A stretch of DNA of 64,000 nt from Caenispirillum bisanense (lineage in GTDB: Bacteria > Pseudomonadota > Alphaproteobacteria > Rhodospirillales > Rhodospirillaceae), in the NCBI RefSeq assembly GCF_039523075.1, contig NZ_BAAAEP010000026.1, positions 1-64,000 of the forward strand, written 5' to 3'. The stretch's first letter is position 1, and the number at the start of each line of letters is the position of its first letter. The notes under the pieces are model-generated. The model worked only from the letters and a program-made list of their open reading frames with translations, had not been told where the DNA came from and did no database searches. A program made the position numbers and the translations under genes. This document shows positions 42,043 to 49,804 of this stretch, piece by piece.

Positions 42043-42073
42043 GTTATATCAGGAGAGCGGGGGACGAATGCAA
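42043..42073 (-). promoter_or_regulatory. Promoter of the 4.5S RNA gene
   Basis: On the minus strand TATAAC (42043-42048) lies 6 bases before the RNA 5' end, with TTGCAT (42068-42073) upstream. Spacing is 17 bases if GATATA is taken as the -10 and 19 if TATAAC is. Confidence 0.5.
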
Positions 42074-42200
42074 GACCTTAAGAATTTCTCGTAAAAGAAG
42101 CCGGGCGAACAGTACCCGGGGCTTGCAACTTCCGGTAGGATGCGGCGTTCTGCAAGGAGGGCCTTCGCCCGCCGCCGACTGTCCTGCCGCCGGTTTTGCC

Positions 42201-43856
42201 ATGACCACGACCCGGGTGATCCTGGCGCTTGCCGCCCTGTTCATCGCCGCCCTGCTGGCGGCCTGGGGCGTGTTCGTGGTCACCGACCGGACCCGCAGCC
42301 TCGATTCGGCGCAGAGCGAGCTGCTGGTGATGGCCGAACTGCTGGAGGAACATGCCCATCGCACCCTGGAGGCCGCCGACCTGCTGCTGCTGCGCCTGAA
42401 GACCGAGGTGGAAGGCCGCGGCCTCGACCTGCAACGGGACGATGCCGCCAGCTTCGCCCATCTGGCCTCCATCGCCGCCACCCTGCCGCAGGTGGCCTCG
42501 CTGTGGGTGCTGGGGGCGGAGGGCGAGGTGCTGGCCAATTCCCTCAGCCCGACACGGGAAGGCGCCTCGCTGGCCGACCGCGAGTACTTCACCGCCCTGC
42601 GCGACGGGGCGGAGGAGCCCTTTGTCGGCGGCCTGATGGACCCGCGCAGCCGGCTGCCGTCGTTCTTCAGCCTCAGCCGACCGATCACCGCCGCCGACGG
42701 CAGCTTCGGCGGCGTGGTGGTGGCGGCCCTGCACCTGGACTACTTCCGCCGCTTCTACCGCGACCTGCACCTGCCGGCCGGCTCCACCCTGCTGCTGCTG
42801 CGCCAGGACGGCACCCTGCTGCTGCGCGAACCGGAGGTGGACGGCCTGCCCGGCGCCCGCTTCCCCGCCGGCATCGACGCCCTCACCGACGCCCGGCCGC
42901 AGATGGTCACCACCGAGCCGTCGCCGGTGGACCGCCTGGACCGGCTGGTGGTGCGCCAGCTGGTGGCCGGCTTCCCGGTGGTGGTGATGGCCTCCCGCCC
43001 GCTCGACACCATCCTGCTGCACTGGCAGGAACGGCTGATCTACACCGGCGTGCTGGTGGCGGTGCTGCTGCTGGCGGTGGCGCTGCTGGCGCCGGTGGGC
43101 CTGCGGGCGGTGCGCACCGAGGACCGCCTGCGCCAGGCCCTGGACGCCGCCAACGTCGGGCTGGAGCGCAACGTCGCCCTGCGCACCGCCGAGCTGGAAG
43201 CCGCCCTGCACGACAAGAACGTGCTGCTGAGCGAGGTCTACCACCGGGTGAAGAACAACCTTCAGCTGGTGGAGGCGCTGCTGGCCATGCAGTCGGCCCG
43301 GCTGGCCGATCCCGACGCGCGGGAGGCCTTCGCCGCCACCCGCCGGCGCATCCACACCCTCGGCCTGGTGCATCAGCAGTTGCTGCGCGGCGGCGACTTC
43401 GCCACGCTCGACCTGCGGCGCTTCCTCACCGACCTGTGCGATACCATCGCCATCGGCTTCGCGGCGGAGGAACGGGGCATCGCCGTGGCCGTTTCGGCCG
43501 ACCGGGTGGCGCTTGACCTCGACCGCGCCATCCCCCTCGGCCTGCTGGTGAACGAGCTGGTATCCAACGCCTTCAAGCACGCGTTTCCGGAAGGGGAGGG
43601 CGGCACCGTGGCGGTCACCGCCAGCCGGCGCGGCAGCGGCGGCCTGATCCTGGACGTGCGCGACAGCGGCGTCGGGTGGGCCCCGGCCGAGGACGGCGGC
43701 GGCGGCGGCAGTGGCAGCGACGCGGTGCGCTCCAGCGGCGACCGCATCATCCGGGCGCTGGTGGCGCAGCTGGGGGCGTCGGTGCGCATCACCCGCGACC
43801 ACGGCACCGACGTTCGCATAGACATTCCAGGGGTGGAGGATGACGATGGCCGATAA
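42201..43856 (+). CDS. Membrane sensor histidine kinase with HisKA_2 domain
   Basis: A 551-residue kinase with helices near residues 6-26 and 273-293 bracketing a double-Cache-like extracytoplasmic sensor (FAHLASIAATLPQVASLWVL, REYFTALRDG). The cytoplasmic half has the HisKA_2/HWE-type H-box EVYHRVKNNLQL (His near residue 347) and HATPase with NELVSNAFKHAFP. A Gly/Ser-rich insert precedes the last strands. The ATG at 42201 begins at the first helix; no strong ribosome-binding site is seen. It overlaps the receiver gene, its probable partner. Confidence 0.88.
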   Translation: MTTTRVILALAALFIAALLAAWGVFVVTDRTRSLDSAQSELLVMAELLEEHAHRTLEAADLLLLRLKTEVEGRGLDLQRDDAASFAHLASIAATLPQVASLWVLGAEGEVLANSLSPTREGASLADREYFTALRDGAEEPFVGGLMDPRSRLPSFFSLSRPITAADGSFGGVVVAALHLDYFRRFYRDLHLPAGSTLLLLRQDGTLLLREPEVDGLPGARFPAGIDALTDARPQMVTTEPSPVDRLDRLVVRQLVAGFPVVVMASRPLDTILLHWQERLIYTGVLVAVLLLAVALLAPVGLRAVRTEDRLRQALDAANVGLERNVALRTAELEAALHDKNVLLSEVYHRVKNNLQLVEALLAMQSARLADPDAREAFAATRRRIHTLGLVHQQLLRGGDFATLDLRRFLTDLCDTIAIGFAAEERGIAVAVSADRVALDLDRAIPLGLLVNELVSNAFKHAFPEGEGGTVAVTASRRGSGGLILDVRDSGVGWAPAEDGGGGGSGSDAVRSSGDRIIRALVAQLGASVRITRDHGTDVRIDIPGVEDDDGR

Positions 43857-44247
43857 GGATGGCGTGACACGGCCCGACGGCACGCAGCCGACCGTTCTCA
43901 TCGTCGACGACGATTTCCTCATCGCCGAGTACCTGCGCGAGGTGGTGGAGGAAGCCGGCTGCCGCGTCTGCGCCACCGCCTCCACCGCCGAGGACGCGGT
44001 GGCCGAGGCCCTGCGCCACAAGCCCGACGTGGTGCTGATGGACGTGCGCCTGCGCGGCGCCGGCGACGGCGTCGATGCCGCCATCCGCATTCATGCCCGC
44101 CTGGGGGCGCCGGTGGTGTTCATCACCGGCTCCAACGAACCCGAGACCCTGCGCCGCATCCACGCCGACCATCCGCGCGGCATCCTGGTCAAGCCGATCC
44201 TGCCGGAACAGCTGGTCGCCTCCCTGCGCGACGTCATCGAGGGGTGA
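43846..44247 (+). CDS. Single-domain response regulator (receiver)
   Basis: The 133-residue protein is a stand-alone receiver domain: IVDDDFLIAEYLRE, phospho-acceptor in VVLMDVRLRG, VVFITG and the lysine in ILVKPILPEQL. This sub-family commonly pairs with HisKA_2 kinases. The ATG at 43846 has GGAGG exactly 6 bases upstream; the ATG at 43840 directly abuts that GGAGG and is unlikely. It overlaps the kinase stop by 11 bases. Confidence 0.88.
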   Translation: MADKDGVTRPDGTQPTVLIVDDDFLIAEYLREVVEEAGCRVCATASTAEDAVAEALRHKPDVVLMDVRLRGAGDGVDAAIRIHARLGAPVVFITGSNEPETLRRIHADHPRGILVKPILPEQLVASLRDVIEG

Positions 44248-44324
44248 TGCCCCTGGCGGCGACGGCGGCGGCGGGCTAGAACGGCAGCCCATGGGTCCGC
44301 AACCGCCGCAAGGGTTCCGCCGGC

Positions 44325-45362
44325 ATGACCAGCCCCGACGCCATCGCCGCCGCCTTCCGCGACCACGGCGGCAACCTCGCCGCCGCCGCCGCCGCCTTCG
44401 GGCGGCCGCGCGACCAGTGGCTGGACCTGTCCACCGGCATCACCCCGCGCCCCTATCCCGTGCCGCCGCTGCCCGCCGAGGCCTGGACCCGCCTGCCGGA
44501 GCCGGCCGACCTCGCCCGCCTGCTTGATGCCGCCCGCAGCGGCTATGCCGTCGCCGATACCGCCGCCGTGGTCGCCGCCCCCGGCACCCAGGCGCTGATC
44601 CAGTGGCTGCCGCGGCTGCGCCGGCCGGGGCGGGTGGCGGTGGTCGGCCCCACCTACGGCGAGCACGCCCGCGCCTGGGCCGCCGTCGGCCACACAGTGC
44701 GCGACCCGCTGCCGCTGGAGACGGTGGAGGCCGAGGCCGCCGCCGGACGGCTGGAGGTGGCGGTGGTGGTCAACCCCAACAACCCCGACGGCCGCCGCCT
44801 CGACCCCGACCGCCTGCTCGCCCTGGCCGCCCGCCTGGCCGGCGGCGGCGGCTGGCTGGTGGTGGACGAGGCCTTTGCCGACGTCACGCCGGAGCTGTCG
44901 CTGTGCCCGCGCGCCGGCGGGGCGGGGCTGGTGATCCTGCGCTCGCCGGGCAAGTTCCACGGCCTCGCCGGCCTGCGTCTCGGCCTGTGCGCCGGCGATG
45001 CGGCGGTGGCGGAGGCCCTGACCAGCGCCCTCGGCCCCTGGGCGGTGAGCGGCCCGGCGCTGGCGGTGGGCACGGCGGCGCTTGCCGACCTCGCCTGGGC
45101 GGCGGCGGCGCGGCACTGGCTGGAGCGGCAGGCGGCCGCCCTGGATTCGGTGCTGACGGCGGCGGGGCTGCCGGTGGCCGGCGGCACCAGCCTGTTCCGG
45201 CTGGTGGCGACGCCGCAGGCCGAGGCGGTGTTCGCCCGCCTGTGCCGCGCCGGCATCCTCACCCGCCCCTTCGCCTACGCCCCCACCTGGCTCCGCCTCG
45301 GCCTGCCGGGCGACGACGCCGGCCTGAGCCGCCTGGCGGCGGCGCTGGGGACGGGGGAGTGA
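44325..45362 (+). CDS. cobC: Threonine-phosphate decarboxylase-like aminotransferase (CobC)
   Basis: A 345-residue PLP enzyme of aminotransferase class I/II. It starts with the CobC/CobD pattern DHGGNLAAAAAAFGRP then WLDLSTGITPRPYP, and carries VVNPNNPDGR and the PLP-lysine segment RSPGKFHGLAGLRLG (the usual form is SFGKFFGLAG). CobC makes aminopropanol phosphate for the cobalamin nucleotide loop. No other cobalamin gene is in the window. It is convergent with the HTH antitoxin gene, 10 bases apart. Confidence 0.85.
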   Translation: MTSPDAIAAAFRDHGGNLAAAAAAFGRPRDQWLDLSTGITPRPYPVPPLPAEAWTRLPEPADLARLLDAARSGYAVADTAAVVAAPGTQALIQWLPRLRRPGRVAVVGPTYGEHARAWAAVGHTVRDPLPLETVEAEAAAGRLEVAVVVNPNNPDGRRLDPDRLLALAARLAGGGGWLVVDEAFADVTPELSLCPRAGGAGLVILRSPGKFHGLAGLRLGLCAGDAAVAEALTSALGPWAVSGPALAVGTAALADLAWAAAARHWLERQAAALDSVLTAAGLPVAGGTSLFRLVATPQAEAVFARLCRAGILTRPFAYAPTWLRLGLPGDDAGLSRLAAALGTGE

Positions 45363-45372
45363 TCGGCCACGC

Positions 45373-45660
45373 TCAGGTAAGCGCCCTCGCGACGTCTTCG
45401 GGGATGCGGCGGATCACCTGAAGATAGGCTCGGCTGCCGGCATCAGGCAGGCGCCGGCCCTGTTCCCAGTCGCGGACGGTGGCAAGCGGCAGGTTATAGC
45501 GTTCGGCAAATGCGACCTGACTGAGCCCCGTGGCCTCTCGCGCCTGCCGCGCCAGCATGGCGGCCCGCCCGCGCGCGAACTCGTCGTCGGTCAGCGGGAC
45601 GTCGGCCTCTCCCTCAGGGTCATCGTCCGGCAGCGAAGTAGCGTTGAACCTCTCGCTCAT
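45373..45660 (-). CDS. HTH (XRE-type) antitoxin
   Basis: A 95-residue protein. An acidic N-terminal half (DDDPEGEADVPLTDDEFARGR) is followed by a Cro/C1-type helix-turn-helix, GLSQVAFAERYNLPLATVRDWEQGRRLPD, ending in VIRRIPEDVARAL. It should bind the palindrome upstream of its partner toxin and autorepress. It overlaps the BrnT-like gene by 41 bases. Confidence 0.82.
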   Translation of the reverse strand: MSERFNATSLPDDDPEGEADVPLTDDEFARGRAAMLARQAREATGLSQVAFAERYNLPLATVRDWEQGRRLPDAGSRAYLQVIRRIPEDVARALT

Positions 45661-45895
45661 TGGCTTTCCTCACCGAGATGATGCGCGTTGCCTGGCCGCG
45701 AAGCGTATAGACACAGACATAAATCACCAGCGACACCATGCCGTAGCAAATGTACCGGTCTTCTCCGTAGTCGCGTCGCGTGTCCAGGATGTCGAGGCGC
45801 CGCCGGTCTTTAAGGATCTCGGCCCCGAAGGACAGCGGAAGCGCGTGCTTCTGGCGGTTCAGTCTGTCCTTCTCGGAATCGAACTCGACACGCAT
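45620..45895 (-). CDS. BrnT-family toxin, second copy
   Basis: The 91-residue protein has the DUF497/BrnT pattern: VEFDSEKDRLNRQKHALPLSFG, LDTRRDYGEDRYICYG and RIISVRKANEREVQRYF. It is a predicted RelE-like ribonuclease toxin. It pairs with an HTH antitoxin rather than the ribbon-helix-helix BrnA seen at 29475. Sequence identity to the first BrnT is low. The ATG lies about 23 bases below the predicted transcription start. Confidence 0.84.
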   Translation of the reverse strand: MRVEFDSEKDRLNRQKHALPLSFGAEILKDRRRLDILDTRRDYGEDRYICYGMVSLVIYVCVYTLRGQATRIISVRKANEREVQRYFAAGR

Positions 45896-45924
45896 TGCCC
45901 CGCTCTACACGGTCCGCCCTCATC

Positions 45925-45953
45925 AATGTACGGCATTGCCGTACATTCGGCAA
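45925..45953 (-). promoter_or_regulatory. Promoter and perfect palindromic operator of the BrnT/HTH pair
   Basis: AATGTACGGCA and TGCCGTACATT (45925-45947) form a perfect 11-bp inverted repeat with one central base. On the minus strand -35 TTGCCG (45948-45953) and -10 TACATT (45925-45930) are 17 bases apart, so the palindrome fills the spacer and covers the -10. A bound repressor would block RNA polymerase. Confidence 0.8.
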
Positions 45954-45973
45954 GTTTGTTGATTTCGTCGCGA

Positions 45974-46780
45974 TCACTCGTCCGCCAGTCCGAGGACATC
46001 GAGCATGGAGTAGAGGCCGGGCGGGCGGCCGTGGCACCACAGGGCGGCGCGCACCGCGCCCTTGGCGAAGACGCCGCGGTTGGACGCCTTGTGGGTCAGT
46101 TCCAGCCGCTCGCCATCGGCGGCGAAGACCACCGTGTGATCGCCCACCACGTCACCGCCGCGCAGGGTGGCGAAGCCGATGGCGCCGGCCGGGCGGGGGC
46201 CGGTGTGGCCTTCGCGGGCCCACACCGCCGCCTCGTCCAGCGCCACGCCGCGACCGGCGGCAGCGGCGCGGCCAAGGCCGAGCGCCGTGCCCGAGGGCGC
46301 ATCCACCTTGTGGCGGTGGTGCATCTCGACGATTTCGATGTCGTAATCAATCCCCAGGGTGGCCGCCACCCGGCGGGTGAGGGCGAACAGCAGGTTGACG
46401 CCGACGCTCATGTTGGGGGCGAGCACGATGGCGGCGCGGTCGGCGAGGGCGCGCACCTCCGCCTCGTGCGCCGCCGTCATGCCGGTGGTGCCGATGACCA
46501 GGGCGGTGCCGTGCTCGGCCGCGAGGCGGGCGTGGGCGAGGGAGGCCGCCGGGGTGGTGAAGTCGATCACCGCGTCGGCGGCGGCGAACAGCGCCGACGG
46601 ATCATCGCCGATGAGGGCGCCGGCCGGCTCGCTGCCCACCAGCAGGCCGATGTCCTGGCCCAGGTGCGGGGCGCCCGCCGGTTCGGTGCCGCCGGCCAGG
46701 GCGGCGCCCTCGGTCTTCAGCACTTCCTGCACCAGCATGCGGCCCATGCGGCCGGCACAGCCGACGATTCCGATCTTCAT
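45974..46780 (-). CDS. dapB: 4-hydroxy-tetrahydrodipicolinate reductase
   Basis: The 268-residue DapB has the nucleotide-binding GCAGRMGRM near the start, the catalytic EIVEMHHRHKVDAPSGTAL and NMSVGVNLLF. It reduces the dihydrodipicolinate precursor in lysine and diaminopimelate synthesis. Length and motifs are standard. A minus-strand promoter lies 35-65 bases upstream. Confidence 0.96.
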   Translation of the reverse strand: MKIGIVGCAGRMGRMLVQEVLKTEGAALAGGTEPAGAPHLGQDIGLLVGSEPAGALIGDDPSALFAAADAVIDFTTPAASLAHARLAAEHGTALVIGTTGMTAAHEAEVRALADRAAIVLAPNMSVGVNLLFALTRRVAATLGIDYDIEIVEMHHRHKVDAPSGTALGLGRAAAAGRGVALDEAAVWAREGHTGPRPAGAIGFATLRGGDVVGDHTVVFAADGERLELTHKASNRGVFAKGAVRAALWCHGRPPGLYSMLDVLGLADE

Positions 46781-46815
46781 GGCGGGCGTCCTGTCGTGTG
46801 GAGGGTCGTGCTGCG

Positions 46816-46843
46816 CTTATACCACGCACACGCGACACCACAA
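46816..46843 (-). promoter_or_regulatory. Candidate dapB promoter
   Basis: On the minus strand TTGTGG (46838-46843) and TATAAG (46816-46821) are separated by 16 bases, 35 bases upstream of the dapB ATG. Confidence 0.55.
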
Positions 46844-46876
46844 CCGCGCCATGGCCATAGGGTGCCGGCCGCCGGA

Positions 46877-47236
46877 TCAGCGGTCGCGGCTGAGGCCGCG
46901 GGCCGCCAGCTCGGCCTCGTAGGCGGCCATCAGCTCGCTCTGGCGGAGGGCGATGTCGTGCAGGTACTGCCAGGTGTAGATGCCGGTGGAGTGGCCGTCG
47001 TCGAAGACGATGCGCACGGCGTAGTTGCCCACCGGCTCCAGGTCGGTGATGCCGACGCCGCGCTTGCCCGCCACCGTCTGCTTCTGCGACGGGCTGTGGC
47101 CCTGCACTTCCGCCGACGGGCTGTGGACGCGGAGAAATTCCGCCGGCAGAACGAACCGTTCGCCGGTGTCGAAGGCGATGGTGAGGGTGCGGTCGGCGCG
47201 GTCGACGCCAACCTCCTCCGGCCATACCGCCGTCAT
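46877..47236 (-). CDS. DUF971 domain protein
   Basis: A 119-residue protein of the DUF971 / gamma-butyrobetaine-hydroxylase N-terminal-like family: WPEEVGVDRADRTLTIAFD, LPAEFLRVHSPSAEVQGH, and GNYAVRIVFDDGHSTGIYTW. Members are small beta-rich proteins sometimes encoded near iron-sulfur or membrane-assembly genes; the function is not settled. Its ATG overlaps the Trm112-like stop as ATGA. Confidence 0.88.
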   Translation of the reverse strand: MTAVWPEEVGVDRADRTLTIAFDTGERFVLPAEFLRVHSPSAEVQGHSPSQKQTVAGKRGVGITDLEPVGNYAVRIVFDDGHSTGIYTWQYLHDIALRQSELMAAYEAELAARGLSRDR

Positions 47237-47433
47237 GCCTGCGGCTCGTCGTCCAGGGGCCGCGCCTCGTCGATCAGCATGATGGGGATGCCGTCGCGGA
47301 TGGGGTAGGCGAGGCCGCCCTTGTCGGAGATCAGCTCGTTGGCCTCGCGGTCGTAGCGCAGCGGCCCCTTGGTGAGCGGGCAGACGAGGATTTCCAGCAG
47401 CTTGGGGTCAAGCGCGGCGGCGGAGTCGGTCAT
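47233..47433 (-). CDS. Trm112 family protein
   Basis: The 66-residue protein matches the Trm112/YcaR family: DPKLLEILVCPLTKGPLRYD and LAYPIRDGIPIMLIDEAR. Eukaryotic Trm112 activates methyltransferases; the bacterial role is unclear. Only one of the usual zinc cysteines is present (CPLTKG), as in many proteobacterial members. Translationally coupled to the DUF971 gene. Confidence 0.92.
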   Translation of the reverse strand: MTDSAAALDPKLLEILVCPLTKGPLRYDREANELISDKGGLAYPIRDGIPIMLIDEARPLDDEPQA

Positions 47434-47472
47434 CGGTCGGTCCTTACGAGGGTGAAACGGTATCGCACCGTC

Positions 47473-48150
47473 CTACTGCGGCCCGCCCGAAGGCATGCCG
47501 CCGCGGTCGAAGGCGCCCATCTCCAGCAGCGTCACCAGCGTGTCGGCGCGCTGCTGCGGCGTATCGGCCTCCAGCAGGGCCTGGCGCTCCACCGGCGAGA
47601 ACGGGCACAGCATGGCGAGGCTGGTGACCAGGTTCAAGGGCGTCAGGGCGGCGACGATCTGCGGGTCGATCTGCATGCGGTGGCGCAGGGCGAAGGCCTT
47701 CAGGGCATCCATCAGCCGCGGCCGGTCGAGCGCGATGTCCGACGGCAGGGCGAGATCCTGCGCGAAGTCGTCCCACTGCGGCTGCACCCGGCGATAGCCC
47801 CGGTGCAGCGGCAGTTCCTTGCCGACGGCGAAGCGGCAGACCCCGGTGAGGGTGATGAGCAGCCGGCCGTCGTCGGTTTCGGAAAACGACGAGATGCGCC
47901 CGGCGCAGCCGACCGAAAACACCGCCGGCCGATCCTGGCCGACCGCCGGCGGTCCGTTGTCCAGCGGCAGCACCATGCCGATCATGCGGCCGGCGCCGAG
48001 GGCGTCGAGCGTCATCGCCAGGTAGCGCGGCTCGAAGATGTTCAGCGGCAGGCGGCCGCCCGGCAGCAGCAGCACCTCTCCCAGCGGAAAGATGGGAAGG
48101 ACGTCGGGCAGGTCTTCACGGCGGGGGTGGAAAGGCCCTGGCAAGGTCAC
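47473..48150 (-). CDS. LON peptidase substrate-binding domain protein
   Basis: The 225-residue protein consists of the Lon N-terminal (LAN/PUA-like) domain without ATPase or protease: LPIFPLGEVLLLPGGRLPLNIFEPRY, GCAGRISSFSETDDGRLLITLTGV. It may act as an adaptor. It starts at GTG 48148-48150 and follows the thioredoxin gene by 33 bases, as in many alphaproteobacteria. Confidence 0.92.
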   Translation of the reverse strand: MTLPGPFHPRREDLPDVLPIFPLGEVLLLPGGRLPLNIFEPRYLAMTLDALGAGRMIGMVLPLDNGPPAVGQDRPAVFSVGCAGRISSFSETDDGRLLITLTGVCRFAVGKELPLHRGYRRVQPQWDDFAQDLALPSDIALDRPRLMDALKAFALRHRMQIDPQIVAALTPLNLVTSLAMLCPFSPVERQALLEADTPQQRADTLVTLLEMGAFDRGGMPSGGPQ

Positions 48151-48183
48151 GACGTCGGTCTCCCCGTTGCTGGCGCGGCGGAC

Positions 48184-49110
48184 TTACGAAAACATGAGCA
48201 GGGACAGCTTCTTGCGGCCGTGGATGGTGGCCGGATCGGCGGGGCCGAACGCCTCGAAGAACTTGACCAGCTGCTTGCGTGCCATGTCGTCGTTCCAGGT
48301 GCGGTCGCGCTTGAAGATGTCAAGCAGGTGGTCCACCGCCTCCTGCCGCTTGTTGGCAGCGTAGCAGGCGTTGGCCAGTTCGAAGCGGGCATCCAGATCG
48401 GCCGGGGCGGCGGCGACGCGGGCTTCCAGCTCGCTGATCTCGTCGGCGTACTTGCCGGCCTCGGCGGCGAGGTCGAGCGCCGTCTTCACGCTCTGCACCT
48501 CGGCATGGGCCAGGATGTCGGCCGGCAGCTGGCCCAGCACCTCGCGGGCGGCATCGGCCTCGCCCATGGCCATGTAGCAGCGCATGATGCCGGCCAGGGC
48601 CAGCGGATTGGCCGGGTCCTCGCCGAGGATCTGCTCGTAGAGCGCCGCCGCCTCGTCGGCCTGACCGGCTTCCAGCAGCTCCTTCGCCTGGGCCAGGGCG
48701 TCGTCGATGACGTTGGCGCCGCCGCCGGCCAGGCGTTCGATGAACTGCTTCAGCTGGCTTTCCGGCAGCGCGCCCTGGAACCCGTCCACCGGGCGGCCGT
48801 CCTTGAAGGCGTAGACGGTGGGGATCGACTGGATGCGGAACTGCGCCGCCAGCTGCTGGTCCTCGTCGACGTTGATCTTGACCATCTTCACCCGCCCGCC
48901 GGACTGGCGCACCAGCTTCTCCAGCGCCGGGCCGAGGGTCTTGCAGGGGCCGCACCACGGCGCCCAGAAGTCGACGATGACCGGCACCGTCTGCGACTGC
49001 TCGATGACGTCGGCCATGAAGGTGGCGGCGGTGGTGTCCTTGACGGCATCGCCGGCGCCGCCGGCGGCCTGCTGCGGCTTGCCCATGCCGTCGTCGAGAA
49101 TGAAGCTCAT
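48184..49110 (-). CDS. Thioredoxin with TPR-like C-terminus (CnoX/YbbN type)
   Basis: A 308-residue protein. Residues about 25-130 form a thioredoxin domain with FWAPWCGPCKTLGP and the cis-proline SIPTVYAFKDG. The rest is TPR-like helical repeats (AKELLEAGQADEAAALYEQIL, RFELANACYAANKRQEAVDHLL). This is the layout of CnoX/YbbN, a redox chaperone-holdase. The active site is intact CGPC, whereas E. coli CnoX has lost it. The ATG at 49110 is chosen by homology; the open frame upstream is not thioredoxin. Confidence 0.93.
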   Translation of the reverse strand: MSFILDDGMGKPQQAAGGAGDAVKDTTAATFMADVIEQSQTVPVIVDFWAPWCGPCKTLGPALEKLVRQSGGRVKMVKINVDEDQQLAAQFRIQSIPTVYAFKDGRPVDGFQGALPESQLKQFIERLAGGGANVIDDALAQAKELLEAGQADEAAALYEQILGEDPANPLALAGIMRCYMAMGEADAAREVLGQLPADILAHAEVQSVKTALDLAAEAGKYADEISELEARVAAAPADLDARFELANACYAANKRQEAVDHLLDIFKRDRTWNDDMARKQLVKFFEAFGPADPATIHGRKKLSLLMFS

Positions 49111-49323
49111 GTCGCTCGCGTCCCCGCAGATGCTGGTGCGGCGCGCGGCGCCCGCCTGAGGAAGGGCAGGGCGCCCGCCGCACGTGTGGGTGAAGGTCCG
49201 AATTCGCCTACGTAAATGGCGCGACGGCGGCGCGCTGGCAAGGGCGAAACGCGCCGCCCCGGCCGGCGGCTCCGGCGCCGGAGAAGGGCCGCCGCAAGCG
49301 CGACGGTTTTTTGAAAAAAGCTC

Positions 49324-49351
49324 TTGCATCGCATCGCGCGATGAGTATATT
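49324..49351 (+). promoter_or_regulatory. Promoter of the first tRNA-Gly gene
   Basis: TTGCAT (49324-49329) and TATATT (49346-49351) are 16 bases apart, 74 bases upstream of the tRNA. Confidence 0.6.
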
Positions 49352-49424
49352 CCCCTCCACGCCGCGACGCCGGCCCCGTGGAATTTCTGAAGCGGGTCAA
49401 GGTGTTAGGGCAGTACCTCACGAT

Positions 49425-49499
49425 GCGGGCGTAGCTCAGGGGTAGAGCACAACCTTGCCAAGGTTGGGGTCGAGGGTTCGAATCCCTTCGCCCGCTCCA
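49425..49499 (+). tRNA. tRNA-Gly(GCC), copy 1
   Basis: A 75-base cloverleaf: acceptor GCGGGCG paired with CGCCCGC, discriminator T and encoded CCA, D-arm GCTCAGGGGTAGAGC, anticodon loop TTGCCAA with anticodon GCC, and T-arm GAGGGTTCGAATCCCTT. Identical to the copy at 49666. Confidence 0.98.
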
Positions 49500-49504
49500 G
49501 TTTC

Positions 49505-49539
49505 GCAAAGGCCGGTCCGGCGACGGAACGGCCTTTTGC
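49505..49539 (+). terminator. Terminator after tRNA-Gly copy 1
   Basis: GCAAAGGCCG pairs with CGGCCTTTTGC across an inner TCCG-GCGA-CGGA stem, followed by ATTTTATG. Confidence 0.8.
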
Positions 49540-49599
49540 ATTTTATGTCGGACCCCGCGCAGGGGCCGGCGCCCGGTCCGCCAGCGGCGGGGAAGGGGC

Positions 49600-49627
49600 T
49601 TGCATCCGCTGCGGCGGTGTATATAGT
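49600..49627 (+). promoter_or_regulatory. Promoter of the second tRNA-Gly gene
   Basis: TTGCAT (49600-49605) and TATAGT (49622-49627) are 16 bases apart, 38 bases before the tRNA. The same CTTGCATC and CCCTCCACGCCG blocks flank the first copy's promoter. Confidence 0.65.
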
Positions 49628-49665
49628 GCCCTCCACGCCGCCCACCCCGGCGGATCGTCTTCGAT

Positions 49666-49740
49666 GCGGGCGTAGCTCAGGGGTAGAGCACAACCTTGCC
49701 AAGGTTGGGGTCGAGGGTTCGAATCCCTTCGCCCGCTCCA
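49666..49740 (+). tRNA. tRNA-Gly(GCC), copy 2
   Basis: Base-for-base identical to the 49425 gene, including the encoded CCA and anticodon GCC. The two are 241 bases apart start to start, each with its own promoter and terminator. Confidence 0.98.
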
Positions 49741-49744
49741 GTTT

Positions 49745-49780
49745 CAGAAAGGCCGGTTCCCGACGGGACCGGCCTTTCTG
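49745..49780. terminator. Bidirectional terminator after tRNA-Gly copy 2
   Basis: CAGAAAGGCCGGT (49745-49757) and ACCGGCCTTTCTG (49768-49780) form a perfect 13-bp stem with an inner CCC/GGG. Both strands give a TTTCTG end, so it can also stop the convergent DJ-1/PfpI gene. Confidence 0.85.
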
Positions 49781-49804
49781 CTTGTCCGGGCCTCCATCCC
49801 CCCA

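Noticed and set aside
49184..49390. Small ORF before the tRNA genes
   Set aside because: It runs into the tRNA leader, and its region is better explained by the tRNA promoter and the upstream region of the thioredoxin gene.
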